This document shows positions 1 through 8,047 of a stretch of DNA of 64,000 nucleotides, piece by piece. The DNA comes from Novosphingobium sp. Lineage in GTDB: Bacteria > Pseudomonadota > Alphaproteobacteria > Sphingomonadales > Sphingomonadaceae. Where the stretch lies: NCBI GenBank assembly GCA_017744735.1, contig JAGIAR010000004.1:62001-126000 (forward strand), in the 5' to 3' direction. Numbering within the stretch: position 1 is the stretch's first letter; each line of letters starts with the position of its first letter. The notes beneath the pieces are model-generated. The model had not been told where the DNA came from and searched no databases. It saw nothing but the letters and a program-made list of their open reading frames with translations. Position numbers and translations under genes: made by a program.

Positions 1-1
1 A

Positions 2-271
2 TGGATCGTGTGGAAGGCGGCCGACCTGGCCGACAAGATCCTCGCCCCCGGACTGGTCGACAGCTGTTCGAATTATCTCGAAACCGCCGAGCTCATCGCT
101 CAGCGGCTCGAGCGCTTTGCGACCTTTGTCGGCAAGGATCGCCTGATCGCGAGCACCGATTGCGGCTTCGGCACCTTCGCCGGCTATGGCAAGATCGATC
201 CCTCGGTCGCGTGGAAGAAGCTAGCGGTGCTGCGCGAAGGCGCCGACCTCGCCGACCGGCGGATCAGATAG
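2..271 (+). CDS. MetE-like (cobalamin-independent methionine synthase family) protein, C-terminal part
   Basis: This open frame enters from the left edge without a start and ends at TAG 269-271, so only about 89 C-terminal residues are visible. They include STDCGFGTFAGYGKIDPS, which resembles the end of the C-terminal barrel of MetE-like and epoxyalkane:CoM-transferase-like proteins, zinc methyltransferases that take a methyl or alkyl group to a thiol. The upstream zinc ligands are outside the window, so the substrate cannot be judged. It lies 16 bp before an IclR regulator on the same strand, which may control it. Because it is near a LigM/MetF/FolD set, a role in disposing of methyl groups is possible but only inferred. 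Confidence 0.7.
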   Translation, partial: WIVWKAADLADKILAPGLVDSCSNYLETAELIAQRLERFATFVGKDRLIASTDCGFGTFAGYGKIDPSVAWKKLAVLREGADLADRRIR

Positions 272-287
272 CGGACAGGAGGGGGGC

Positions 288-1037
288 ATGGCCAGCGAAA
301 GCCCGTCAAGCAGCGTCAAATCGGCGACCCGCACGCTCGACATCATCGAGTATGTCGTCGCTGCCGGGCGGCCGCTGGTGGCGCAGGAGATCTCCAATGC
401 GCTCGGAATTCCGGTGTCGAGCCTCAGCTATCTTCTCTCCACCCTTGCCGAGCGGACCTACCTGCAACGCGTCGGGCGGCGGTACACGCCCGGCCCGGGG
501 CTGGAACGGCTGCAGGCCAAAACCGGCGGCTTCTCGCTTGCCGAGCGGGTGACCCCGCTGGTGCGGACGCTGCGGATGCAGCTCAACGAAACCGCAAGCT
601 TCTGGGTGCGCCACGGGTGGGAAGCCGAACCGATCGCGACCGAAAGCAGCGACCAGGCGCTGCGTTATGCGGTCGACACCGGCACCCGGCTGCCGCTGCA
701 CGCGCTAGCCTCGGGCAAGGCGCTGCTCGCCACGCTGAGCGAGGCCGAGCTGGCGCAATATTTCGCCGAGGCCAATTTCGAACGGTACACCCCGGCCACG
801 GTCACCAGCGAGGCGAAACTGCGCAAGCAGATCGAAGAGGCCCGGCGGACGGGGTTTGCGCTGACCGACGAGGAACGCAGTCTCGGCATCAACGGCATCG
901 GCCGGGTGGTGAAGATCGGCGGCGAGGTCGTCGGCGCGCTTTCGGTCGCGATCCCCAAGGTCCGCTATTCCCCGGCGCTGGCGCAGCGCGCGATGGATTT
1001 GCTGCAACGGACGGCGGGCCTGCTCGAAGCGGGCTGA
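288..1037 (+). CDS. IclR-family transcriptional regulator
   Basis: The 249-residue protein has the usual IclR length and layout. An N-terminal winged helix (about residues 12-75, with the recognition region around IPVSSLSYLLSTLAE) is followed by the IclR effector-binding domain, whose typical stretch LPLHALASGKALLA is present near the middle and GINGIGRVV near the end. IclR proteins bind small aromatic or organic acids and repress or activate adjacent catabolic operons. An AGGAGG ribosome site at 277-282 precedes ATG 288 at good spacing. It is probably co-transcribed with the MetE-like gene just upstream. The ligand cannot be read from sequence. Confidence 0.93.
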   Translation: MASESPSSSVKSATRTLDIIEYVVAAGRPLVAQEISNALGIPVSSLSYLLSTLAERTYLQRVGRRYTPGPGLERLQAKTGGFSLAERVTPLVRTLRMQLNETASFWVRHGWEAEPIATESSDQALRYAVDTGTRLPLHALASGKALLATLSEAELAQYFAEANFERYTPATVTSEAKLRKQIEEARRTGFALTDEERSLGINGIGRVVKIGGEVVGALSVAIPKVRYSPALAQRAMDLLQRTAGLLEAG

Positions 1038-1064
1038 TCCCGTCCCGTCCGGCACAGACCGACC

Positions 1065-2285
1065 TCAGGGCCGCTTGCGTGCCTCGACCAGCTTCTCCGA
1101 CAGATCCGCGCCCTGCTGGCCGGTGATCTCGTAAAGCAGCTCGAATCCATGATCGCCGCTGCTGTGGGCAAGCCGGTCGATCTTATCGGGCAGGCCCCGG
1201 CCGGAGACGATCGGCGCCAGCCCGCGCAACCCGGTGTCGCGCGCCCCGGCAACCACCGCGACGAGCGCCCCGCCCGGCTCGCGGAACTCGGAAAAATAGC
1301 CATAGTCGTGGTAATATTGCGGCGTCGGCAGGTTGAACGCCTCTTCGCTGGTGTAGCGGCGGTTGCTCTTGAGATCGATCAACTGGTCGTAGCTCTCGCC
1401 GACCATGAAGTCCGAGCTCATGAAGTTAACGTCCTCGAGCAGGCCCATCCCGCTCATCAGCCCGATGTAGACGACGTTGTTGGTGCGGAAGGTGTCGCTG
1501 GTGACCTGCGAGGCCGGCATGACCGTGACCTTCTTGTTGTGCTGGCTCAGGATCGGCATGATGTCGGCGAGTCCGTAGGACGCCGACATCGGCAGGTAGT
1601 TCAACCCCATGTCCTCGGCCGTGCCGTAGCGCTTCGGATTCGATTCCTGCGCGCGCGCCAGATCGGTCTTGGAATTGATGTTGAAATCGCGGATCAGGCG
1701 CCCGTTCTCAGGCGCCATCGGATCGATTTCGCCATAGATGTAATAGTCCCCCACCACCACCACGATCGGGCGGTCGGATTTGAGGAACGGCTCCCATATC
1801 GGATTGACCGGCGCGCTGTCCGGATCGCCGAAGCGTCCGGCGAAGAACGCTGCGACGACCAGCAACACCAGCATCACCGGCAGCGTGTACTGCGTCCAGC
1901 GAGTCCGCTGGACGACTGCAGCGCCCGCGGTCATATCGACGGTCGCGGGCGCGAAGCGCAGCGCATAGGTCCCGGCGGGAATCGTCAGGCGGCCCGCGCC
2001 GTCGGCGCCGTTCTCGGCATAATGCTCGTCGAGCCGCTTGCGCAGCCGGTGGATGTAGACCCGGACGGTCGCGTCGTCGGTCTCGCTGGGGGCCTGACCG
2101 AATACCGTTTCGGCGATCTCGGCCTGTGACGCCGCGTCGGCCGATCCGCCCCGCGCGGCGAGGAAACCGAACAGTTCGGCAAGCCTTCCGGCATCGCCTC
2201 CAAGCACCCCGCTCGCTTTCACCCGCGCCACTTCGGCCGCGAAAGCGGTTTCTGCACCGGTGTGGTCGAGCAGGTCTATGTCCAC
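1065..2285 (-). CDS. Membrane-anchored winged-helix transcriptional regulator (ToxR/CadC-like architecture)
   Basis: Read from GTG 2285 this is 406 residues. An OmpR-type winged helix occupies about residues 35-112, with a recognition helix around TVRVYIHRLRKRLDEHY and a wing GRLTIPAGTYALRF. A single hydrophobic segment (about 133-151) follows, then a roughly 250-residue domain that would be periplasmic. I do not recognise that domain. The arrangement is that of one-component regulators such as ToxR and CadC, which sense outside the membrane and bind DNA inside. An ATG at 2417 would add 44 residues, but it overlaps the divergent TonB receptor and removes the promoter space, so I prefer the GTG behind a GGGG-containing ribosome site. 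It probably controls the neighbouring receptor and itself. Confidence 0.75.
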   Translation of the reverse strand: MDIDLLDHTGAETAFAAEVARVKASGVLGGDAGRLAELFGFLAARGGSADAASQAEIAETVFGQAPSETDDATVRVYIHRLRKRLDEHYAENGADGAGRLTIPAGTYALRFAPATVDMTAGAAVVQRTRWTQYTLPVMLVLLVVAAFFAGRFGDPDSAPVNPIWEPFLKSDRPIVVVVGDYYIYGEIDPMAPENGRLIRDFNINSKTDLARAQESNPKRYGTAEDMGLNYLPMSASYGLADIMPILSQHNKKVTVMPASQVTSDTFRTNNVVYIGLMSGMGLLEDVNFMSSDFMVGESYDQLIDLKSNRRYTSEEAFNLPTPQYYHDYGYFSEFREPGGALVAVVAGARDTGLRGLAPIVSGRGLPDKIDRLAHSSGDHGFELLYEITGQQGADLSEKLVEARKRP

Positions 2286-2302
2286 GAAAGCCCCGGAAAT
2301 GC

Positions 2303-2342
2303 GCGATGTAACGCTCTGTAACGCGGCTTTACCGTAAATAAC
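2303..2342. promoter_or_regulatory. Predicted regulator-binding site A between the membrane regulator and the TonB receptor
   Basis: The interval holds GCGATGTAACGC (2303-2314), a second GTAACG ten bases on (2318-2323), and CCGTAAATAAC (2332-2342). The first and last blocks recur at 5008-5039 ahead of the cytochrome/HupE genes. Direct repeats at about one helical turn are what OmpR-type winged helices usually bind. The site ends 67 bp before the TonB receptor start. Binding by the divergent regulator is inferred. Confidence 0.5.
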
Positions 2343-2409
2343 TTGGATTGGCGAGGTCTCGTCGCGATGCCGTCGGACGAAGTCAATCTCACGTTCGACA
2401 GGGAAGCTC

Positions 2410-4524
2410 TTGCACACTCACAAACTCTTCCGGCCGGCGCTCGCGGTCAGCGCACTCGCACTCGCCGCCTCGCTCTCGACCCCCGCGCTCGCCGAGGCGG
2501 GCGATGCGGCCGTCGCGGCTGCCGACGATTCGGGCACCTCGAGCGCCACCACTCCCGCCACGACGACCGACGACAACACCAAGATCGAATGGCACGGCCA
2601 GATCGTCGTCTACGGCCGCGGCGAGAAGCGCATCGGCGAAGCGGCGGCGGCAAGCGAGGGCGGGGTCGCAGGCGCCGACATCGACATCCGCCCGCTACTG
2701 CGCCCCGGCGAGCTGCTCGAAGCGACCCCCGGCCTTATCGCGACCCAGCATTCTGGCGGCGGCAAGGCCAACCAGTACTTCCTGCGCGGCTTCAACCTCG
2801 ATCACGGCACCGACTTCGCGCTCTATGTCGACGACATGCCGATGAACTTCCGCACACACGGCCACGGCCAGGGCTATCTGGACGTCAACGGGCTGATCCC
2901 CGAAGTCGTCGCGCGGGTCGATTATCGCAAAGGGCCCTATCGCGCCTCCACCGGCGACTTCAGCTTCGTCGGCTCGAGCTACATCACCACCCGCGATCAG
3001 ATGGAACCGTTCATCGCGGTCGAGGCGGGCAGCTACGGTTACCGCCGGGTGGTCGGCGGCGGATCGTTCAAGCTTGGCCAGGGCGACCTGCTGGTCGCCG
3101 GCCAGGCGAAGTTCAACGACGGCCCGTGGGAACTACCCGAGGACTACAAGGGCTACTCCGGCCTGATCAAATATTCGGTGCCGCTCGGCAAGGGCGAGTT
3201 CAAGATCTTGCTGCAGGGGTTCAAGGCGACCTGGCAGCCTACCGAGCAGACCCCCAACCGCTTGATCGGCACCCCGCTGTGCGCCGATGCCTATTGCTCG
3301 CTCGACCCCTACCTGAACGGGCGCACCGAACGCGAGATGCTCACCGCCAATTACGAGGACGACGACTGGAAGATCACTGCCTGGGCCCAGCATTACGACT
3401 GGAGCCTGCTGTCGAACTTCACCTTCTATCTCGACGATCCGGTGAACGGCGACGAGATTCGCCAGTACGAGAAGATGTGGGGCGCGGGCGGACGGATCCA
3501 GCGGACGATCAAGCTGGGCGATACGCTGTCGCTGCAACTCGGCACCGAGCTGCGCCAGGACTGGATCGATCCGGTCGGTCTCGATCACACGATCAAGGGC
3601 CAGTTCGACTATGTGAAGACGCTGTTCAAAGTCAACGAGAGCAGCGCCGGGGTCTACGCCGAGGCGACCTGGAAGCCGATCGACCGGCTGATGGTGATCG
3701 GCGGGATGCGCGGCGACTTCTACCGCTTCGACGTGACCAACCTCGGCGGCGAGGTCGGCTGGAGCGGCAAGGTCAACGACCAGATGGCTTCGCCCAAGAT
3801 CGGCGTGAACTATGAATTGTTCGACGGCTTCGCGGTCTATGCGAACTGGGGCCAGGGCTTCCATTCGAACGATTCGCGCGGCGTGACCAATCCCGACAGC
3901 CCCTCGCCCGGGCTGATCAAGGGCACGATGAAGGAAACCGGCGCCCGGCTGGAGAAATGGGGCCTGATCCTGACCGGGGTCTACTGGTGGAGCTCGATCG
4001 ACAGCGAGCTGATCTACGTCGGCGATTCCGGCGCAGTCGAGCCGAGCGGTCCCGCCAAGCGCCACGGCTACGAGATCACCGCCTTCTACAAGCCGAACCA
4101 CTGGCTCGCCTTCGACGGCGTGTGGACCGGATCGAAGGCGCGCTACACCGACCTGCCGGCGGGCGAGAACTACGTCCCCGGCGCGCTCGAGAGCTCGGGC
4201 GAACTCGGCATCTCGGCGCTGTTCCCCGAATGGAACGCGGCCTTGCGCATACGCTACCTCGGGCCACATGCGCTGATCGAGGACAATTCGCAGCGCGGCG
4301 CATCGGCCACCACGGTAAACCTGCGGACCGCCTGGACGCCGACCCATTTCCACGGGTTCGAGCTCTACGCCGAGCTGCTCAACGTGCTCGATTCCAAGGG
4401 CCACGACATCGACTATTACTACGCGACCCGCTTCCCCGGCGAACCCGCCGACGGGGTCGAGGACCTCAACAGCCGGATCGCCGAGCCGCGCCAGTTGCGC
4501 ATCGGCCTGAAGAAGACTTTCTAG
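2410..4524 (+). CDS. TonB-dependent outer-membrane receptor
   Basis: The 704-residue protein has a signal peptide ending near TPALAEA (about residue 29), a plug domain (roughly 65-185) with ELLEATPGLIATQHSGGG and the His-rich stretch NFRTHGHGQGYLDVNG, and a 22-strand-type barrel ending in Phe. It imports a scarce ligand using TonB/ExbBD energy. Translation seems to begin at TTG 2410 behind AGGGAAG; no better in-frame start is near. It is divergent from a membrane-bound regulator and shares a promoter motif with the HupE unit downstream. His-rich plug motifs and the HupE neighbour hint at a metal or metal complex, but this is inference. Confidence 0.92.
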   Translation: MHTHKLFRPALAVSALALAASLSTPALAEAGDAAVAAADDSGTSSATTPATTTDDNTKIEWHGQIVVYGRGEKRIGEAAAASEGGVAGADIDIRPLLRPGELLEATPGLIATQHSGGGKANQYFLRGFNLDHGTDFALYVDDMPMNFRTHGHGQGYLDVNGLIPEVVARVDYRKGPYRASTGDFSFVGSSYITTRDQMEPFIAVEAGSYGYRRVVGGGSFKLGQGDLLVAGQAKFNDGPWELPEDYKGYSGLIKYSVPLGKGEFKILLQGFKATWQPTEQTPNRLIGTPLCADAYCSLDPYLNGRTEREMLTANYEDDDWKITAWAQHYDWSLLSNFTFYLDDPVNGDEIRQYEKMWGAGGRIQRTIKLGDTLSLQLGTELRQDWIDPVGLDHTIKGQFDYVKTLFKVNESSAGVYAEATWKPIDRLMVIGGMRGDFYRFDVTNLGGEVGWSGKVNDQMASPKIGVNYELFDGFAVYANWGQGFHSNDSRGVTNPDSPSPGLIKGTMKETGARLEKWGLILTGVYWWSSIDSELIYVGDSGAVEPSGPAKRHGYEITAFYKPNHWLAFDGVWTGSKARYTDLPAGENYVPGALESSGELGISALFPEWNAALRIRYLGPHALIEDNSQRGASATTVNLRTAWTPTHFHGFELYAELLNVLDSKGHDIDYYYATRFPGEPADGVEDLNSRIAEPRQLRIGLKKTF

Positions 4525-4576
4525 GGTTCGAACGGAACTCTCCCGGACCCAGCTCCCAGCGGGTTCAGGCACTCAC

Positions 4577-4617
4577 GGGCGCGGTCCAGGGTCACTCCGG
4601 CCGCGCCCCTTTTTTTG
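4577..4617 (+). terminator. Rho-independent terminator after the TonB receptor
   Basis: GGGCGCGG (4577-4584) pairs perfectly with CCGCGCCC (4601-4608) and is followed by a T run (4610-4617). It should end the receptor transcript before the DUF3147 gene. Confidence 0.85.
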
Positions 4618-4649
4618 CTTTCGCTTTCGCCCGCCGTTAAGGGACGGGC

Positions 4650-5003
4650 ATGGTCTACCTGCTGATCAAGGCTGCAATTTCGGGTGTCATCATCGCGATC
4701 GTGAGCGAAGTCGCGCGGCGCGCGCCCGGGTTCGGCGCGCTGATCGCGTCGCTGCCGCTGATTTCGCTGCTCGGGATGATCTGGCTTTGGCGGGACACCG
4801 CAGACCCGGCCCGGCTGGCGGCGCACGCCGACGCGACCTTCTGGTTTGTGCTTCCGAGCCTGCCGATGTTCCTGCTCATCCCCGCCTTGCTGCGGCGTGG
4901 GGTGAATTTCTGGCCCGCGCTGGCGGCAGGATGCGCGCTGACGATCGCGCTCTATCTCGCGATGACCTGGCTCATGCAATACGGCCAGTCCGCGCGCTCG
5001 TGA
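4650..5003 (+). CDS. DUF3147-family small integral membrane protein
   Basis: The 117-residue protein has four hydrophobic segments (about 2-22, 31-48, 63-82 and 89-110) and the family stretch GFGALIASLPLISLLGMIW. Members are small inner-membrane proteins of unknown function, often beside transport genes. It begins at ATG 4650 behind a weak AAGGGAC site. The TonB receptor terminator lies upstream and a predicted regulator site lies just downstream, so it is probably a separate short transcript. No catalytic residue is evident. Confidence 0.8.
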   Translation: MVYLLIKAAISGVIIAIVSEVARRAPGFGALIASLPLISLLGMIWLWRDTADPARLAAHADATFWFVLPSLPMFLLIPALLRRGVNFWPALAAGCALTIALYLAMTWLMQYGQSARS

Positions 5004-5007
5004 GCCC

Positions 5008-5039
5008 GCGATGTAACGCGGTCCGTAACCGTAATTAAC
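5008..5039. promoter_or_regulatory. Predicted regulator-binding site B ahead of the cytochrome/HupE operon
   Basis: GCGATGTAACGC (5008-5019) is identical to site A at 2303, and CCGTAATTAAC (5029-5039) matches the A-site block at 10 of 11 positions. A GTAACC copy sits between them at 5025. The site ends 59 bp before the start at 5099, close to the 67 bp seen at the TonB receptor, which suits a promoter-proximal activator or repressor. Confidence 0.5.
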
Positions 5040-5098
5040 CTGTTGCTCGTGCCGCGCGTCCGCCACAAAAGCGGCATAGATCGTCAAGGGGACTGACC

Positions 5099-5569
5099 AT
5101 GAAATTCAAGCTCGCCGCCTCGCTTGCAAGCGCGCTGATGCTGCTAGCCTGCAACCGCCAGCCGGAGCTTCCGTTGAAGGAGGTCATGGCGAAGCAGGTC
5201 CAGCCCGCCGCGCAGACCTATTGGGACGCAGTTCGTTATGTCAGCGACGAGACCGGCGATCACGAGATCGTGCCCAAAAGCGACGCCGACTGGGAAAAGG
5301 CGCGCAAGGCGGCCGAGAACCTGAAGAAATACGGCGAACTGCTGCAGAGCGACAGTTACGCGAAGGGCCGCAACGACGACTGGAAGCAGTTCGCGCAGGG
5401 GCTGGTCGAGATCGCGGCCCAGGCCGAGCAGGCGGCGAAGGACAAGAGCGTGGACAAGGTCTTCGAGGTTGGCGGGACGATGTACAGCGTGTGCAGCGCC
5501 TGCCACACGATCTATCCGCCGCCCGTTCCGCCGAGCGCAAAGCCGACGGACAGCGGCGAAGCCAAGTGA
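5099..5569 (+). CDS. Cytochrome c'-like haem lipoprotein
   Basis: The 156-residue protein starts with a lipoprotein signal (LMLLAC, lipidated Cys18) and carries one c-type haem motif CSACH at residues 132-136, close to the C-terminus. The rest is charged and helical. A single C-terminal CxxCH on a four-helix scaffold is the pattern of cytochrome c'-like proteins, which bind gases or transfer electrons in the periplasm. Here it would be tethered to a membrane by its lipid. It is the first gene of an overlapping set with HupE and an anchored protein and has regulator site B upstream. The redox partner is unknown. Confidence 0.85.
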   Translation: MKFKLAASLASALMLLACNRQPELPLKEVMAKQVQPAAQTYWDAVRYVSDETGDHEIVPKSDADWEKARKAAENLKKYGELLQSDSYAKGRNDDWKQFAQGLVEIAAQAEQAAKDKSVDKVFEVGGTMYSVCSACHTIYPPPVPPSAKPTDSGEAK

Positions 5570-6255
5570 CTCCGGGCCGCCGTATCGGCAGCGTATCGGC
5601 AGCGCTGGCCGCCTTGTGCTGGTCCGCCGCAGCCTTGGCGCACGACGTGTCCCAGGGCGACAAGGCCTTCGTTCAGAGCGTCGATGGGCCGGCCTTCGTG
5701 CCGTTCCTCTATCTCGGCGCGAAGCACATGGTCACGGGCTACGACCACATCTTGTTCCTGATCGGGGTGGTGTTCTTCCTCTATCGGCTCAAGGACGTGG
5801 TGCTCTACGTGTCGATGTTCACCATCGGCCATTCGACCACGCTGCTGCTCGGCACTTGGTTCGGTTGGGGCGCCAATTCCTATCTCGTCGATGCGGTGAT
5901 CGGTCTCTCGGTCGCCTACAAGGGGTTCGAGAACATTGGCGGGTTCAGGAAGCTCGGGATCGCGATCGACACCCGGCTGGCAGTGCTGGTGTTCGGCCTG
6001 TGCCACGGCATGGGCCTTGCCACGAAGCTCCAGTCCCTCTCGATGTCTAAGAACGGCCTGCTGACCAATCTGATCGGCTTCAACATCGGGGTCGAGATCG
6101 GGCAGGTGATCGTGCTGTTCCTGGTCGTGTCGCTGCTCAATCTCTGGCGCGGCACGCCGAGCTTTCGCAAAGGCGCGCGCTGGGCCAACATCGCGCTGAT
6201 CGCCGCGGGCTTCACGCTCGCCGCCTGGCAGCTTGAGGGATATTTCGCGTCATGA
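5566..6255 (+). CDS. HupE/UreJ-family permease-like membrane protein
   Basis: The protein is 229 residues from GTG 5566, which overlaps the cytochrome stop in a 4-bp GTGA. A signal-peptide-like start ending near AALAHD is followed by about six membrane segments. Conserved His residues lie in GAKHMVTGYDHILFLI, TIGHSTTL and GLCHGMGLA, the pattern of the second HupE/UreJ family. HupE and UreJ are linked to nickel or cobalt entry. No hydrogenase or urease gene is in the window, so the ion is unproven. Coupling to the cytochrome and to the next gene implies a joint role. Confidence 0.88.
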   Translation: MTPGRRIGSVSAALAALCWSAAALAHDVSQGDKAFVQSVDGPAFVPFLYLGAKHMVTGYDHILFLIGVVFFLYRLKDVVLYVSMFTIGHSTTLLLGTWFGWGANSYLVDAVIGLSVAYKGFENIGGFRKLGIAIDTRLAVLVFGLCHGMGLATKLQSLSMSKNGLLTNLIGFNIGVEIGQVIVLFLVVSLLNLWRGTPSFRKGARWANIALIAAGFTLAAWQLEGYFAS

Positions 6256-6884
6256 CCGAAGCGCTGCAAGACATCGACTACCCGCACCCGCGGCCGTCGA
6301 GGCGCGCGATCCTGACCGGCACCGCGGTGGCGGTGATCGGCGCCGCGCTGCTGGCGGTGTTCGCGGTGCTGCCGGCGGAATACGGGATCGACCCGACCGG
6401 GTTCGGCACGGCAACCCGGCTGACCGAGATCGCGCACCCGGCGAACAAATATCTCGCCCGCGGCTTGAAGCGCACCGGGGTATTCACCCCGAGCGACACG
6501 CCGCCGGCGCCCGAGCCGGGTGCCAAGGATCACTGGAGTTTCGAGATCGGTCCTTACGAGGGGATCGAGCTCAAATACGTGCTCGAACAAGGCAAGCCGA
6601 TCACCTTCTTCTGGTCCGCCACCGGCCCGCTCGACTACGACATGCACGCGCATCCGTTCGACGGCGGGACCGAACTGACCGAAAGCTATTCGATCGCGAA
6701 GGCCGATCATCTCGGCGGGCGCTACGTCGCGGCCTTTACCGGGATCCACGGCTGGTACTGGCAGAACCGCAGCTTCAACCGGGTCCCGCTGACGCTCGAC
6801 GCGTCCGGCAAGATGACCGGATCGAAGCTGTTCGGCCCCTTCGGCGAGCAGGATCGCGCGCTTACGCCGCCGCCGGCGAGCTAG
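6252..6884 (+). CDS. Membrane-anchored periplasmic protein of unknown function, HupE-linked
   Basis: The start overlaps the HupE stop in ATGA. The 210-residue protein has a short cytoplasmic tail, one membrane helix (about 20-42), then a periplasmic domain rich in aromatic, His and Asp residues. That domain includes ITFFWSATGPLDYDMHAHPF and FTGIHGWYWQNRS. I recognise this as a domain that recurs beside HupE-type genes in proteobacteria, but no function is established to my knowledge. The His/Asp/Trp motifs could bind a metal. It closes the operon and ends 1 bp before the convergent stop of the next gene. Confidence 0.8.
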   Translation: MTEALQDIDYPHPRPSRRAILTGTAVAVIGAALLAVFAVLPAEYGIDPTGFGTATRLTEIAHPANKYLARGLKRTGVFTPSDTPPAPEPGAKDHWSFEIGPYEGIELKYVLEQGKPITFFWSATGPLDYDMHAHPFDGGTELTESYSIAKADHLGGRYVAAFTGIHGWYWQNRSFNRVPLTLDASGKMTGSKLFGPFGEQDRALTPPPAS

Positions 6885-6885
6885 T

Positions 6886-7668
6886 TCAGAACGGCTTGGT
6901 GTCGCCGTTCTCGTCGACCTCGTTGCGGTCGTTCTGCGAGCACTGGAATTCGAGCAACTGGCCGTAACGGTCGCGGCCGTAGCGCACGGTGACGTGGAAC
7001 GGCTCCTCGAGCGCTTCCGGATCGTCGAGCACCATTTCGTCGAGCAGCACGTTCGGATCGGACGGGTCGAGATGGATCCGCTCGGTGATCTTGAGCGAGG
7101 CCGAGTGTGGCATCCCGCGCTGGAGATCGAGCGCGTCGTTGATGGCGATGGTTTCCGCCACCAGCGTATCGCCTTCCCAATGCCCGATGCTGTCGCCCAT
7201 GTAGGTCGGGTCGGGATCGTCCTGGTGGCTGCGCCCGTCGGTCCAGATGGTGCGGGTCTGCATCCAGGCTTCCTGGTTGATCGTGACCCGGCCCGGCGCG
7301 AAAATGAATTCGAACGGGTATTGGAAGGTCTGCATGATCACCGGCATCCCGGGCGGGGAGCAGTTCGAGCGGGTCTGCTTGACCACGCCGTCATTGGCCT
7401 TCACCTCGGCGACCCACGCCTCGTAGCGCGCCTTGTACTCGCCCTTGAGCTTCGGCAGGCCGTTGCCCGCGTCGCCCGGCCGGAACTGCGCGAACCAGAT
7501 TCCGCCCCAGTCGGGAAGCTTGTCGAGATCGGCGTAATGCCCCTTCGGATTGGCCGAGCCCTGGCCTTCGGCGACCCCCGCCGGCGGATCGGACTGCGTG
7601 ACCTTGCCGAGCTGCGCTGTGGCCGGGGATGCCAGGACCAGCGCGAGCGCGCCGAGCGCAAGCCTCAC
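6886..7668 (-). CDS. Secreted protein of unknown function, family A (copy A')
   Basis: Read from GTG 7668 the protein is 260 residues with a signal peptide (about 1-20, ending SPATAQ). Conserved features are CSPPGMPVIM, then DPDPTYMGDSIGHWEGDTLV and a Cys near the end. The same landmarks occur in the 294-residue protein at 8445-9329, so the two are paralogues. The GTG overlaps the preceding DUF6152 stop in GTGA, which supports both the start and co-translation. The family is common in sphingomonads and has no known activity that I can name. It is the last gene of a four-gene mirrored cluster. Confidence 0.82.
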   Translation of the reverse strand: MRLALGALALVLASPATAQLGKVTQSDPPAGVAEGQGSANPKGHYADLDKLPDWGGIWFAQFRPGDAGNGLPKLKGEYKARYEAWVAEVKANDGVVKQTRSNCSPPGMPVIMQTFQYPFEFIFAPGRVTINQEAWMQTRTIWTDGRSHQDDPDPTYMGDSIGHWEGDTLVAETIAINDALDLQRGMPHSASLKITERIHLDPSDPNVLLDEMVLDDPEALEEPFHVTVRYGRDRYGQLLEFQCSQNDRNEVDENGDTKPF

Positions 7669-8036
7669 TTCCAATCCCCGAGCGTGGTCCCGTCGGCCAG
7701 CTTGGCGGCGAAGAAGCTGCCGCCCTTCGAACCATCGCGCAGCGGGTGGATGCGGATCGTGGCCTTGTCGCCCGGCTTGAACGACGAACGCTTGAAGCCG
7801 TCGTTGGCGAGGTTGTTCGGGCTGGTCATCTCGATCGCCCAGCGTTCGGTCTGGCCCTTCACCATGGCATCTACCTGCAGGAACGCATGCGGGTTCTGCC
7901 ACTTGAACTGCACGATCGTGCCTTGCAGCGTGACGGTCTTCTGCATGTCGAACATCGCATAGGAATGATGCGCGAGCGCGGCCGCGGCCGGCGCGAGAAA
8001 CGCGGCAGCAAGCGCGAGGCGAATGGAAGTCTTCAT
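7665..8036 (-). CDS. DUF6152-family secreted protein (copy B')
   Basis: This 123-residue protein has a cleavable signal peptide (about 1-23) and then HHSYAMFD directly after it, followed by TLQGTIVQFKWQNPHAFL and a C-terminal stretch RIHPLRDGSKGG. These are the DUF6152 landmarks. The mature protein is about 100 residues and probably a small beta-barrel-like domain in the periplasm. It is closely similar to the gene just upstream (8048-8452), so the pair looks like a tandem duplication. The two vicinal His at the mature N-terminus could bind a metal. Function is unknown. Confidence 0.85.
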   Translation of the reverse strand: MKTSIRLALAAAFLAPAAAALAHHSYAMFDMQKTVTLQGTIVQFKWQNPHAFLQVDAMVKGQTERWAIEMTSPNNLANDGFKRSSFKPGDKATIRIHPLRDGSKGGSFFAAKLADGTTLGDWK

Positions 8037-8047
8037 CGTCTCTCTCC

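Noticed and set aside
2286..2417. Extension of the membrane regulator to ATG 2417
   Set aside because: It would overlap the divergent TonB receptor start and the shared motif, and the extra 44 residues are not winged-helix-like.
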